DNA of 64,000 nt from Pimelobacter simplex (GTDB lineage: Bacteria; Actinomycetota; Actinomycetes; Propionibacteriales; Nocardioidaceae), in contig JADCLI010000012.1 in assembly GCA_016803235.1 (NCBI GenBank), forward strand, positions 61,266-125,265. Reading direction: 5' to 3'. The notes beneath the pieces were generated by a model that did no database searches, was not told the DNA's origin, and was given only the letters and a program-made list of their open reading frames with translations. The position numbers and the translations under genes are program-made. Below, piece after piece: positions 16,650-26,480 of the stretch. The number at the start of each line of letters is the position of its first letter. The first letter of the stretch is position 1.

Positions 16650-17355
16650 CGAGTCCCAAGGAGTCGTGCTGGAGCCGGGTGAGATCGGCGCAGCCCTTCT
16701 CGGCGAGCGAGAGAAGTGCGTCGAGCTCGGCCCGGTCGAAGGCGACGCCCTCGGCGGTGCCCTGGACCTCGACGTACTTGCCGTCGCCGGTCATCACGAC
16801 GTTCATGTCGGTCTCGGCGCGCACGTCCTCGACGTACGGCAGGTCGAGCCGGGGCACGCCGTCGATGATGCCGACGCTGACGGCGGCGACCGAGCCGGTG
16901 AGCGCCTTGGGGACGTTGAGCGTGGCGCAGGCGTCGGCGAGGGCGACGTAGGCACCGGTGATGGCCGCGGTGCGGGTGCCGCCGTCGGCCTGGAGGACGT
17001 CACAGTCGAGCTGGATGGTGTTCTCGCCCAGCGCCTTGTAGTCGATGACCGCGCGCAGCGAGCGGCCGATCAGGCGACTGATCTCGTGGGTGCGGCCACC
17101 GATGCGCCCCTTGACCGACTCGCGGTCCGAGCGGGTGTTGGTCGCGGCCGGGAGCATCGCGTACTCGGCGGTCACCCAGCCGAGTCCGGAGCCCTTGCGC
17201 CAGCGCGGGACGCCCTCGGACGCGGATGCGGCACACAGCACGCGGGTCCTGCCGAACTCGACCAGCACCGAGCCGGCGGGGTGGTCGAGCCAGTTGCGGG
17301 TGATCTTGATCGGGCGCAGCTCGTCGTCGGCGCGGCCGTCCTCGCGGGTGCTCAT
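16642..17355 (-). CDS. rph: ribonuclease PH
   Basis: A 237-residue phosphorolytic 3'-exoribonuclease that trims tRNA 3' ends; works as a hexamer in the cytoplasm. It has the family pattern: [22 protein letters not shown] at the start, [19 protein letters not shown] with phosphate-site residues, [18 protein letters not shown] and [17 protein letters not shown] at 17355 is chosen; an upstream TTG adds three residues with no support. It is upstream of and overlaps rdgB. Its end is QHDSLGLGG. Confidence 0.95.
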   Translation of the reverse strand: MSTREDGRADDELRPIKITRNWLDHPAGSVLVEFGRTRVLCAASASEGVPRWRKGSGLGWVTAEYAMLPAATNTRSDRESVKGRIGGRTHEISRLIGRSLRAVIDYKALGENTIQLDCDVLQADGGTRTAAITGAYVALADACATLNVPKALTGSVAAVSVGIIDGVPRLDLPYVEDVRAETDMNVVMTGDGKYVEVQGTAEGVAFDRAELDALLSLAEKGCADLTRLQHDSLGLGG

Positions 17356-17376
17356 AGCGCCCAACCTACCGAGGGC

Positions 17377-18135
17377 TCAGCGGGCCGCCGCCAGCGCCCG
17401 GCGTACCGCCCACGGGCCGAGGTCGCGGGCCCGGCGGCCGAACCACGGCGCCCCCTCGGTGACCATCCAGGCCACGTCGCGACGCCAGCTCGGCGAGCAG
17501 CCGCCGCCCGGCTCCAGGCCGGGCAGGGGGAAGTCGAGCCCGGCCGCGTGCAGCCGCTCGCCCCAGGCCCGGGCGAGGGCACGGTGGCCGAGCTCGGAGG
17601 GGTGGAAGCGGTCGATCGACCAGCAGGTGCGGTCCAGCACCTCGGGCATCAGGGCGAGGTCGAGCCGGAGGCCGCCGTACCTCGCGTGCAGGTCGTCGTA
17701 GACCTCGTTGACGACGGTGATCCGCTCGGTCATCGGCCGCACCAGCACCCGGGGCAGTCCGAGCAGCGCGGCATGGTCGTGCCAGCGCACGGTCATCAGG
17801 GTGGCGCCGCCACCGACCAGCGCGCCGGCGACGTGGCCCAGGTCGGCGTGCAGCCGGTCCGGGTCCCAGGTCGAGCGGAGCGTGTCGTTGACGCCGACGA
17901 GCAGCGACGCCAGGTCCGGCCGGTGCGCGAGCGCCTGCTCGAGCTGCTGCTCGCGCACCACCGCAGCCGTCGCCCCCGAGATGGCGACGTTGCAGGCTGA
18001 GACGTCGTACGACGCCTGCAGCGACTCGACGAGCAGCCGGGCCCAGCCCCGCCAGCCGCCGCCCGGGAGCGGGTCGCCGAGGCCGACGGTCGTGCTGTCG
18101 CCGAGAGCGGCGAAGCGCAGGTATCCGTTGCCCAC
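17377..18135 (-). CDS. SGNH/GDSL-family hydrolase
   Basis: A 252-residue esterase-like protein. Block I is FAALGDSTTVGLG with the nucleophile Ser, block II Gly lies in NVAISGATA, block III Asn in VGVNDTL, and the catalytic Asp-His pair is in DRFHPSELGH. No signal peptide, so it is probably cytoplasmic and may deacylate lipids or carbohydrates. The GTG at 18135 is preferred because an earlier in-frame start would place the coding region across a perfect 15-bp hairpin. It lies 21 bases upstream of rph and may be co-transcribed with it. Confidence 0.85.
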   Translation of the reverse strand: MGNGYLRFAALGDSTTVGLGDPLPGGGWRGWARLLVESLQASYDVSACNVAISGATAAVVREQQLEQALAHRPDLASLLVGVNDTLRSTWDPDRLHADLGHVAGALVGGGATLMTVRWHDHAALLGLPRVLVRPMTERITVVNEVYDDLHARYGGLRLDLALMPEVLDRTCWSIDRFHPSELGHRALARAWGERLHAAGLDFPLPGLEPGGGCSPSWRRDVAWMVTEGAPWFGRRARDLGPWAVRRALAAAR

Positions 18136-18140
18136 GACAC

Positions 18141-18181
18141 CACCGTGGCGGAGCCCGCTACGTGCAGGCTCCGCCACGGTG
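18141..18181. terminator. 15-bp perfect hairpin between the ABC operon and the SGNH gene
   Basis: CACCGTGGCGGAGCC and its exact complement flank an 11-base loop. It lies 38 bases past the stop of the ABC permease and just before the SGNH start on the same strand, so it most likely ends the ABC transcript. No T-run follows, the normal state in this group. Confidence 0.6.
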
Positions 18182-18219
18182 ACGTGTCCGGCAACCTTCG
18201 GTGAAGGGCCGGGGTGGTG

Positions 18220-19089
18220 CTACTTGACCTCGGCGCGCAGCAGGCGCCAGGTGCCCAGGATCAGCGGGAGGCCGACCCAGATGAACACCGAGGTGAGCAC
18301 CCGGGCAAGACCGAGTGCACCGGTGTCGAAGCTGAACCCGAGGTCGGACTCGAAGCTCCGCGCGTCAGCGTCGCTCAGCTGGTAGGGCAGCATCGCGAGG
18401 CGCATGCTGATCCACGGCAGGATCGACTGGGCCCAGTCCATGGTGAAGTAGAGGACATACATGATGCCCGGGAGCAGGACGCCACCCTCGAGGATCCACA
18501 CGTAGACGTAGTAGAGGGCGAGGGCCGCCGGGCTGCTGAGCAGGAGCAGCCCGAATCCGAAGCCCATCAGCAGGTACAGGACCTGCGTCGCCAGGGCCCA
18601 AACGAAGACGCTCGCGGTGACATTCCACTCCGCGTCCACACCGGCAATTCCTGCGCCGATGACGTTGCCGACAAGGCCGAGGACGAGCGCGAGCACGATC
18701 GTCGCGGCACCGAGCGCCATCACCGCGAGCAGCTTGGCCAGCACCACCCGAAGGCGGCTGGCCTCCAGGGCGAAGGTGACCATCGCGGTGCGCTGGCTCC
18801 ACTCCTGGGTGACGATCGTGATCGCCATGACCGGCACGAGCATGGAGACGGGGATGGTCATGATGTTGAGCCAGTCGTTCGCCGTCGGCGGGCTGATGTC
18901 GGCGAGCGCGACGACAAGCATGATGACGGCGGAGAGAAGCGCGAGGAGGCCCGCGGTGATCCCGAGCAGCCAGCGGCCGGCGCGGGTGTCGAGCATCTTT
19001 CGCCACTCGACGAGGACGAGCCGGCCGAAGGGAACCCGGGGCGTCGAGGAGACGTCGAGGGTGAGCTGGGGAGCGGCGAGGTCGCTCAT
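18220..19089 (-). CDS. ABC transporter permease (ABC-2 type)
   Basis: A 289-residue integral membrane protein with about six hydrophobic segments, typical of the ABC-2 class used for drug, peptide or lipid export. After an N-terminal cytoplasmic stretch (VEWRKMLDTRAGRWLL) helices appear near 45-65, 85-105, 130-160, 175-200 and 255-280. ATG overlaps the ATPase stop (ATGA), so both form one exporter. Substrate unknown. The divergent two-component pair probably regulates it, as in bacitracin or lantibiotic resistance modules (inference from layout). Confidence 0.85.
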   Translation of the reverse strand: MSDLAAPQLTLDVSSTPRVPFGRLVLVEWRKMLDTRAGRWLLGITAGLLALLSAVIMLVVALADISPPTANDWLNIMTIPVSMLVPVMAITIVTQEWSQRTAMVTFALEASRLRVVLAKLLAVMALGAATIVLALVLGLVGNVIGAGIAGVDAEWNVTASVFVWALATQVLYLLMGFGFGLLLLSSPAALALYYVYVWILEGGVLLPGIMYVLYFTMDWAQSILPWISMRLAMLPYQLSDADARSFESDLGFSFDTGALGLARVLTSVFIWVGLPLILGTWRLLRAEVK

Positions 19090-20003
19090 GCGGGAACTCC
19101 GTTCGGGAGGGCGTCACGCTGGGTGGACGAGGTGAGCTCGAGGAAGAGGTCCTCCAGGCCGGCTCCGCCGGATCGGAGGTCGGTGAGGACGACGCCGGCA
19201 GTCAGAGCCGCGCGACCGACCTGCTCCGGGCTCGCCTGGACCTTCAGTCCTGCCCCAGCCGCCTCCACAGCGTGGCCGGCGTGGGTGAGGGCCGCACCGA
19301 GCGCGGTGTTGTCGAGGGAGGTGACCAGCGTCGTCGGCGTGCCGCTGGCACCGGCGAGCAGTGTCGCGCGGTCGCCCTGGGCGACGATCCGGCCGTGGCC
19401 GATGAGGATCATCTCGTCGGCGATCTGCTCGACCTCGTGCAGCAGGTGGCTGGACAGCAGCACCGTGCCGCCGCGGTCGGCATACCCCTTGAGCAGGCCG
19501 CGCATCCAGCGGATGCCGGCGGGGTCGAGGCCGTTGGCCGGCTCGTCGAGGATGAGGACCGACGGGTCGCCGAGCAGCGCGTGGGCGATGCCCAGGCGCT
19601 GCTTCATGCCGAGCGAGTAGTTGCGCAGCCGGCGGCCGGCCTCGTTGTCGCTGAGGCCGACCAGGGCGAGCATCTCGTCGACTCGGGTCTTCGGCAGGCC
19701 CATGGTCTGCGCGGCGATCGCGAGGATCTCGCGGCCGGTGCGGCCGACGTGTTGCGCCGACGCGTCGAGCAGGGTGCCGACGTGGCGTCCCGGGTTGGGG
19801 ATGTCGTGGTAGCGCAGGCCACCGATGGTCACCTGCCCCGAGGTTGGGGGTGTGAGGCCCACCATGACGCGCATCGTGGTCGACTTGCCGGCGCCGTTGG
19901 GCCCGAGGAATCCGGTGACCCGGCCAGGCTGGGCGACGAAGCTGACGTCGTCGACGGCGGTGAACGCACCGTAGGAGACCGTGAGGCGATCGACTGTGAT
20001 CAT
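19086..20003 (-). CDS. ABC transporter ATP-binding protein (export type)
   Basis: A 305-residue ATPase of the DrrA/CcmA class. Walker A is GPNGAGKST, the signature is YSLGMKQRLG, Walker B LILDEPANGLDP and the switch region LLSSHLLHEVEQ. The C-terminal 80 residues are the variable extension of this class. ATG at 20003 gives a product starting MITVDRLTVSYG; upstream in-frame starts cross the divergent promoter region. First gene of a two-gene operon with the permease, divergent from the histidine kinase gene across 130 bases. Confidence 0.9.
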   Translation of the reverse strand: MITVDRLTVSYGAFTAVDDVSFVAQPGRVTGFLGPNGAGKSTTMRVMVGLTPPTSGQVTIGGLRYHDIPNPGRHVGTLLDASAQHVGRTGREILAIAAQTMGLPKTRVDEMLALVGLSDNEAGRRLRNYSLGMKQRLGIAHALLGDPSVLILDEPANGLDPAGIRWMRGLLKGYADRGGTVLLSSHLLHEVEQIADEMILIGHGRIVAQGDRATLLAGASGTPTTLVTSLDNTALGAALTHAGHAVEAAGAGLKVQASPEQVGRAALTAGVVLTDLRSGGAGLEDLFLELTSSTQRDALPNGVPA

Positions 20004-20133
20004 GAGACCAGCCTGCCCGACACGACACCCCATAGACATCGAACCGGCGTCGCGAGTCGACCCGACCAAAGTAGGTGTCCGTCCGGTCCCGGGGCGCTGC
20101 CCCTCCGGATGGCCGAGGCCCTAGCCTCGGAGC

Positions 20134-21345
20134 GTGGACACGCCGGCCGACTACCAGCCGCGGCTGCGCTGGTACAACCAGCTCTGGCGCTACCTGCTGG
20201 CGCTCGGGATCGGCCTGCTGGTGTGGACCCCGGTGATGGACGCCCAGCTGGACCGCAACCCGGCGCTGTTCTGGGTCGACCTCCTCGTCGGCCTGCTCGC
20301 CTTCGTGCTCGTCGCCTTCCGCCGCCGGTGGCCGTTCACGATCGCGGTGGTCACCATCCTGATGGCTCCCGCGAGCTCGCTCTCCGCCGGCCCTGCCGCG
20401 CTGGCGACCGTCTCGCTCGCGACCCGGCGCCGCTGGTGGCAGGTGATCACCGTCGGTGCGCTCAACGTGGTGTTCAGCCTCGTCTACTACGCCGTCCAGC
20501 CGAGCGACACGGCCGATCCGTGGTGGGTCAACCTGGCCGTGACCGTCGCCGTGGTCATGGCGATCACCGCCTGGGGCATGTTCATCGGCTCGCGCCGCGA
20601 GCTGATCTGGACCCTGCGGCAACGGGCCGAGACCGCCGAGGCCGAGCGCGACCTGCGAGCCTCGCAGGCCCGGTCCAACGAGCGGGCCCGGATCGCCCGG
20701 GAGATGCACGACGTGCTCGCGCACCGCATCTCGCAGATCTCCATGCACGCCGGCGCCCTGACCTACCGCGAGGACCTGTCGGCCGACGAGATGCGCACCA
20801 GCGTCGCGGTCATCCAGACCAAGGCCCACGAGGCGCTCACCGACCTGCGTGAGGTGCTCGGCGTGCTCCGCGATGCCGAGGGCGCGGGCGGCGCGGCCGC
20901 CGGGCCACTCACAGGCCCGCAGCCGACGTACTGCGACCTCCAGGCGCTCGTCGCCGACGCCCGGGCGGCCGGCGCCACCATCGAGTACGACGACGCGCTC
21001 ACCGCCGGCGAGGACCTGCCCGACGTGGTCGGCCGTACCGTCTACCGGATCGTGCAGGAGGGCATCACGAACGCCGGCAAGCACGCCCCCGCCGCCACGC
21101 TGCGGATCCGCGTCAGCGGCTCGCCGGACGACGGCGTCGAGGTGGTCCTGCGCAACGCACTGGGCTTCGGTCCCACCCACACGCCGGGGGCGGGACTCGG
21201 ACTGGTCGGGCTCACCGAGCGCGCCGAGCTGCGTGGCGGCATCCTGACCCACGGCATCGAGCACGCACGCGACGCCTGCGGGCCGGACAGGTTCGTGCTC
21301 CGGGCATGGCTACCGTGGGCGGCCGAGCAGGAGGCAACCCCGTGA
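20134..21345 (+). CDS. DesK-type sensor histidine kinase
   Basis: A 403-residue membrane kinase. Four to five hydrophobic segments occupy residues 18-155 with almost no extracytoplasmic domain. The HisKA_3 dimerisation helix follows (ERARIAREMHDVLAHRIS, phospho-acceptor His192), then an HATPase domain containing EGITNAGKHAP and GAGLGLVGLTERA. It should phosphorylate the NarL-type regulator whose GTG start overlaps its stop. Kinases of this shape commonly sense membrane or cell-wall stress. It is divergent from the ABC exporter it may control. Confidence 0.92.
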   Translation: MDTPADYQPRLRWYNQLWRYLLALGIGLLVWTPVMDAQLDRNPALFWVDLLVGLLAFVLVAFRRRWPFTIAVVTILMAPASSLSAGPAALATVSLATRRRWWQVITVGALNVVFSLVYYAVQPSDTADPWWVNLAVTVAVVMAITAWGMFIGSRRELIWTLRQRAETAEAERDLRASQARSNERARIAREMHDVLAHRISQISMHAGALTYREDLSADEMRTSVAVIQTKAHEALTDLREVLGVLRDAEGAGGAAAGPLTGPQPTYCDLQALVADARAAGATIEYDDALTAGEDLPDVVGRTVYRIVQEGITNAGKHAPAATLRIRVSGSPDDGVEVVLRNALGFGPTHTPGAGLGLVGLTERAELRGGILTHGIEHARDACGPDRFVLRAWLPWAAEQEATP

Positions 21346-22007
21346 CCGAGACCATCCGCGTCGTCATCGTCGACGACGACCCGCTGGTGCGCTCCGCGCT
21401 GACCCTGATGCTCGGCGGGCAGGCCGACATCGCCGTCGTCGGCGAGGCCCCCGACGGACGGGCCGGGATCGCCCTGGCCCGCGAACTGAAGCCCGATGTG
21501 GTGCTCATGGACATCCGGATGCCCGTCCTCGACGGCCTCGCCGCCACCCGGATCCTGCACGCCGACCCCCAGCCGCCGCGGGTGATCGTGCTGACCACCT
21601 TCGACGCCGACGACTACGTCGTGGGCGCCCTCGCTGCCGGCGCCGACGGCTTCCTGCTCAAGGACACCGCTCCGCCGGAGATCGTCGCCGCCCTCCGCAA
21701 GGTCGCCGACGGCGACCCGATGCTCTCCCCCTCGGTCACCCGCACCCTCATCGAACGGCTCCGCACCGAATCCGGCGACAGTCGCGCCGCCGACGCCCAG
21801 CGCCGACTCGACCGGCTCACCGAGCGTGAGCTCGAGGTCGCCGGCGCGGTCGGCCGCGGGCTGTCCAACGCCGAGATCGCCCGCGAGCTGCACCTGTCCG
21901 TGCCGACGGTGAAGGGCCACGTGTCTCGGCTCTTCGAGAAGCTGGAGACCACCAACCGGGTCCAGATCGCGCTGACGATCAGGGACGCGGGGCACCCGGT
22001 GGAGTGA
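21342..22007 (+). CDS. NarL/FixJ-family response regulator
   Basis: A 221-residue transcription factor with a receiver domain (about 5-120; acidic pocket DDD at 11-13, phospho-acceptor Asp57 in LMDIRMP, Lys in FLLKDTAPP) and a LuxR-type helix-turn-helix (LTERELEVAGAVGRGLSNAEIA). The GTG start at 21342 is supported by GAGG upstream and by the GTGA overlap with the kinase stop. Cognate partner of the preceding kinase; the divergent ABC operon is its likely target (inference). Confidence 0.93.
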   Translation: MTETIRVVIVDDDPLVRSALTLMLGGQADIAVVGEAPDGRAGIALARELKPDVVLMDIRMPVLDGLAATRILHADPQPPRVIVLTTFDADDYVVGALAAGADGFLLKDTAPPEIVAALRKVADGDPMLSPSVTRTLIERLRTESGDSRAADAQRRLDRLTERELEVAGAVGRGLSNAEIARELHLSVPTVKGHVSRLFEKLETTNRVQIALTIRDAGHPVE

Positions 22008-22016
22008 CGACGGCCG

Positions 22017-22865
22017 CTACAGCTCGTAGACGGTCCCCTGCGCAGCGAGCTCCGTCGGCCCGTCGTACGCCGCCTCGGCCTCGGCCAGCATCGTCGCGGC
22101 GTCGTGCCACGGCGGGACGTGGGTGACCACGAGCCGCTTGGCGCCCGCCTTGGCCGCGACCTCGCCGGCCTCGGTGCCGGTGAGGTGCAGGTTCGGCGGG
22201 TTGTCGTCGCAGGAGCGGAAGGACGCCTCGCACAGGAACAGGTCGGCGTCGGCGGCGATGTCCATCAGCGCGGCGGTCGGGCCGGTGTCACCGCTGTAGG
22301 CGAGTACCTTGCCGAACGCCGAGACCCGCAGGCCGTACGCCGGGACCGGGTGGTCGACCTCGTAGGGCTCGATGCGGAAGGGCCCGATCTCGATCGGGTC
22401 GTCGTAGACGCGGAAGGAGAACTCCTCGCGCATGCCGGGCTTGCGGGGCAGGTCGTAGGCCTTGGCCAGCCGCTTGGCGGTCCCCTTGGGACCCCAGACG
22501 GGGATCTTCGGCTGGGTGCCGGTGGGGTGGTACTTGCGCAGCACGTAGTAGCTGGTCATGTCGACGCAGTGGTCGGCGTGCAGGTGGCTGATGAACACGG
22601 CGTCGACCTGCAGCGGGTCGACGTAGCGCTGCAGCGCACCCAGAGCGCCGTTGCCCATGTCGAGCACCAGGCTCCAGGTGCGCAGCGAGTCGATCGCCTG
22701 GACGAGGTAGCAGCTGGCGGGCGAGTCGGGCCCAGGGTAGGAGCCGGAGCAGCCGACGATCGTGACCTTGACCGTGTTCGGTGTCGGCGGCACCCGCAGC
22801 ACCGTCGTCGCCGGCGCCACCTGGGCGGCCTCCTGCGCCGCGTCCGCGCCGTTCCCGTCCACCAT
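22017..22865 (-). CDS. MBL-fold metallo-hydrolase (RNase Z-like family)
   Basis: A 282-residue metallo-beta-lactamase fold enzyme. The N-terminal GCSGSYPGPDSPASCYLV is typical of this branch, the metal motif is SHLHADHCVDMTSY, and later ligands lie in EVDHPVPAYG, YSGDTGPT and VVTHVPPWH. The set of His/Asp ligands is complete, so it is probably catalytic; the branch includes ribonuclease Z-like and cyclic-nucleotide phosphodiesterase-like proteins. The first 30 residues are a poorly conserved Ala-rich extension. ATG at 22865 follows AGGGGG. Nine bases separate it from the convergent regulator gene. Confidence 0.87.
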   Translation of the reverse strand: MVDGNGADAAQEAAQVAPATTVLRVPPTPNTVKVTIVGCSGSYPGPDSPASCYLVQAIDSLRTWSLVLDMGNGALGALQRYVDPLQVDAVFISHLHADHCVDMTSYYVLRKYHPTGTQPKIPVWGPKGTAKRLAKAYDLPRKPGMREEFSFRVYDDPIEIGPFRIEPYEVDHPVPAYGLRVSAFGKVLAYSGDTGPTAALMDIAADADLFLCEASFRSCDDNPPNLHLTGTEAGEVAAKAGAKRLVVTHVPPWHDAATMLAEAEAAYDGPTELAAQGTVYEL

Positions 22866-23077
22866 CAACGCACCCCCTGCGAGCCGACCTGCCGCGACGG
22901 GATCCGGTCCGAGGAGGTCGACCGATGGTCTCGGGGTCCGCCGTCGCGATGGTTCACCTGCCGCACCCGGTCAGACTACGGCGTCGCGGTGCCCGCAGTC
23001 GGCATTCCGGGACCGAGATCACGTCGCCCCCGGGTCGGGACGTCAGCCTCCCACGGCTCGAGGCTAAGGTCGGGTGG

Positions 23078-24103
23078 GTGACCCACCTGCGCCGACCTGC
23101 CGCCGTCCTCGCCGCCGCGCTCGCGGCCTCGTTCCTCGCCGCCCCCGGCACCGCCACCGCGGACCGCGCCGACGCGGGCCGCGCGACGGTCAACGACAAG
23201 CACGTGATCGCGATCTCCGTGGACGGCCTGAACCCGCGGGCGCTGACCCGGCTCGGGCTCGCGGGCACGCCGAACCTGCACCGGATCATCAAGACCGAGG
23301 GCGCCGGCACCGTCAACGCCCGCACCCAGCTCGAGATGACGGTGACCCTGCCCAACCACACCAGCATGGTGACCGGGCGCCGGATCAAGGCGAGCAAGGG
23401 CGGCCACGGCGTCACCTGGAACGACGACAAGGTGACCAAGACCGTGCAGCAGGCGGCCGGGCACGACGTCGCGTCGGTGTTCACCCAGGTGCACGACGCA
23501 GGCGGCAGCACCGCGGTGTACGCGACGAAGTCGAAGTTCTGGCTGTTCGAGAACTCCTGGCCCAAGGCCGTCGACGACACCTTCATCCGCGTCGAGAAGA
23601 ACGCCGCCGTCGTCAAGGAGCTGCGCAACGACCTCGCCACCGACCCGGCGAGCTTCTCCTTCGTCCACCTCGGCCGACCCGACCAGATCGGCCATCGCGA
23701 CGGCTGGATGACGCCGTCGTACCTCAAGGCGGTCGCCAAGGTCGACAAGCTGATCGGCACCATCCTGGACCAGGTGGAGTCGACGCCCGCGCTGCGTGAC
23801 GACACCGTCATCGTGCTCACCTCCGACCACGGCGGCATCCCCGGCACGAGGAACCACGTGACCAGGACCAGCCGCGAGAACTACCGGGTCGCGTTCGCGT
23901 TCTGGGGCGCCGGTGTCCCCCACGCCGACCTGTACGCGCTCAACCCGGGCCGGGCGAAGCCCGGCCGCAGCCGGCCCGGCTTCGGCGCGGTCCCGCAGCC
24001 GATCCGCAACGGCGAGGTCGCGAACGTCAGCCTCGACATCCTGGGGGTCGGCCCGGTCCCGGACAGCCTGTGGGACGTCCAGCAGGACCTCAGCTGGAAG
24101 TGA
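23078..24103 (+). CDS. secreted type I phosphodiesterase/nucleotide pyrophosphatase (alkaline phosphatase superfamily)
   Basis: A 341-residue exported hydrolase with a signal peptide (about 1-28). The superfamily metal site is visible: ISVDGLNPRAL near residue 45, the nucleophile region MTVTLPNHTSMVTGRR near residue 85, HLGRPDQIGH, and LTSDHGG near residue 255. Members cleave phosphodiester or phosphonate bonds of nucleotides and lipids; substrate unassigned. GTG at 23078 gives a proper signal peptide (VTHLRRPAAVLAAALAASF); an earlier in-frame start would add arginine-rich residues lacking sense. Confidence 0.86.
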   Translation: MTHLRRPAAVLAAALAASFLAAPGTATADRADAGRATVNDKHVIAISVDGLNPRALTRLGLAGTPNLHRIIKTEGAGTVNARTQLEMTVTLPNHTSMVTGRRIKASKGGHGVTWNDDKVTKTVQQAAGHDVASVFTQVHDAGGSTAVYATKSKFWLFENSWPKAVDDTFIRVEKNAAVVKELRNDLATDPASFSFVHLGRPDQIGHRDGWMTPSYLKAVAKVDKLIGTILDQVESTPALRDDTVIVLTSDHGGIPGTRNHVTRTSRENYRVAFAFWGAGVPHADLYALNPGRAKPGRSRPGFGAVPQPIRNGEVANVSLDILGVGPVPDSLWDVQQDLSWK

Positions 24104-24112
24104 CGGCCGCGG

Positions 24113-24709
24113 TCAGCGCCGGCGCAGCTCGGCCGGTGTCGGCCACGGGTTGAACCGGCAGCCGCCGGTGCCCTTCGACTGCTGCATCATCACCGGGGCG
24201 AGGGCGCCGGGCCGCGGGCACGAGGCGTGGCCGTGGCCGAGCCAGTGACCCGTCTCGTGGTTGACCACCATGTGCTGGTAGCCGCGCAGCGCCAGGCCCG
24301 CCTTCCTCCACGCCGGTGACGCGCCCCGCCACCGGTCGAGGTTGATGATCACGTTGCGACCGACCCGGCACGACCACTGGGCGCTGCAGTTGCTCGAGAA
24401 GGTCGGCACCAGGCGGGCGCGGGAGAGCCACAGCGTGAACGCGCCGCCGCGCTTCACCTGCTCGAACCGGATGCCCGGTCCCTTGCCGGACCAGCCGCGC
24501 GGGTCGTCGTAGGTCTCCTGGGCGAGGGTGCGGAACTCCCGCTTGGTCCTGCGGCCGATGTCGCCGCGCACGCGCACCGAGTAGCGGACCACGCGAGGCT
24601 TGGCGTGCTCCTCGACCCGCGCGACGGTGGCGTCGTCAGCACCCGCAGGGGCGAGCGGAACCACGATCCAGGTGGACAGTGCCAGCAGCAGGCCGACGAT
24701 GATCCTCAC
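24113..24709 (-). CDS. DUF3152 secreted metalloprotease-like protein
   Basis: A 198-residue exported protein with a signal peptide (about 1-24, MRIIVGLLLALSTWIVVPLAP). It belongs to DUF3152, a metzincin-like family. The zinc motif NHETGHWLGHGHASC near residues 155-168 fits HExxHxxGxxH, and VMMQQS shortly after can serve as the Met-turn. Two cysteine pairs (SNCSAQWSCR and SCPR/GGCR) suggest disulfides. Catalysis is plausible but the family is little studied. It is convergent with the phosphodiesterase gene. Confidence 0.87.
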   Translation of the reverse strand: MRIIVGLLLALSTWIVVPLAPAGADDATVARVEEHAKPRVVRYSVRVRGDIGRRTKREFRTLAQETYDDPRGWSGKGPGIRFEQVKRGGAFTLWLSRARLVPTFSSNCSAQWSCRVGRNVIINLDRWRGASPAWRKAGLALRGYQHMVVNHETGHWLGHGHASCPRPGALAPVMMQQSKGTGGCRFNPWPTPAELRRR

Positions 24710-24737
24710 CGGGACATCATGGACCTTCGGCGGATCC

Positions 24738-25989
<1,252 letters not shown>

Positions 25990-25990
25990 G

Positions 25991-26437
25991 TCAGCTGCTC
26001 TCCTCTGCTGCTTCGGTGCTGCTGGCGATCGTGACCTCTTCCTCGGTCACGACGCCGTCGACGATTCTGTAGGACCTGAACTCCACGGGGCCGGGGTTAT
26101 TCCCGTGCTCCCGCGTGCTGACCAGCACGTAGTGGGCGCCGGGCTCGCTGGCCAGGTTGATGTCGGTCACGCTCGGGTACGCCTCGGTCGCGGAGTGCGA
26201 GTGGTAGATCACCACCGGCTCCTCGTCGCGGTCGTCCATCTCGCGGTAGAGGTGGAGCAGGTCCGTCGAGTCGTACTCGTAGAAGGTCGGGCTGCCGGCC
26301 GCGTTCACCATCTCGATCAGCCGCGCCGGCCGGTCGCTCCCGACCGGGCCCGCGACCATCCCGCACGCCTCGACCGGGTGGTCCCGCTTGGCGTGCTCCA
26401 CGATGGCGTCGTACGTCGCCTGGTCGATCTGCAACAC
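25991..26437 (-). CDS. mec: JAMM/MPN+ metalloprotease Mec (CysO-cysteine peptidase)
   Basis: A 148-residue zinc isopeptidase of the JAMM family that releases cysteine from the CysO-cysteine adduct. All ligands are visible: Glu in HPVEACGMVAG, then HSHSATEAYPSVTDIN giving the HxH and the spaced Ser-Asp. GTG at 26437 starts the product MLQIDQATYDAI. It is first in the operon, one base from cysO. It may also remove the Ala-Leu tail of CysO (inference), as QbsD does for QbsE in Pseudomonas. Confidence 0.92.
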   Translation of the reverse strand: MLQIDQATYDAIVEHAKRDHPVEACGMVAGPVGSDRPARLIEMVNAAGSPTFYEYDSTDLLHLYREMDDRDEEPVVIYHSHSATEAYPSVTDINLASEPGAHYVLVSTREHGNNPGPVEFRSYRIVDGVVTEEEVTIASSTEAAEESS

Positions 26438-26480
26438 GCGGTCAAGCGTATTGCGTCGCCGGTGCCCGCCCGAATCGGGC

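Noticed and set aside
19114-21264. A 716-codon open frame on the minus strand
   Set aside because: Out of frame with the ABC ATPase and antisense to the histidine kinase; composition typical of a shadow.
22781-23077. Upstream extension of the phosphodiesterase gene
   Set aside because: The in-frame extension adds arginine- and proline-rich residues ahead of a normal signal peptide, and the GTG at 23078 is the sensible start.
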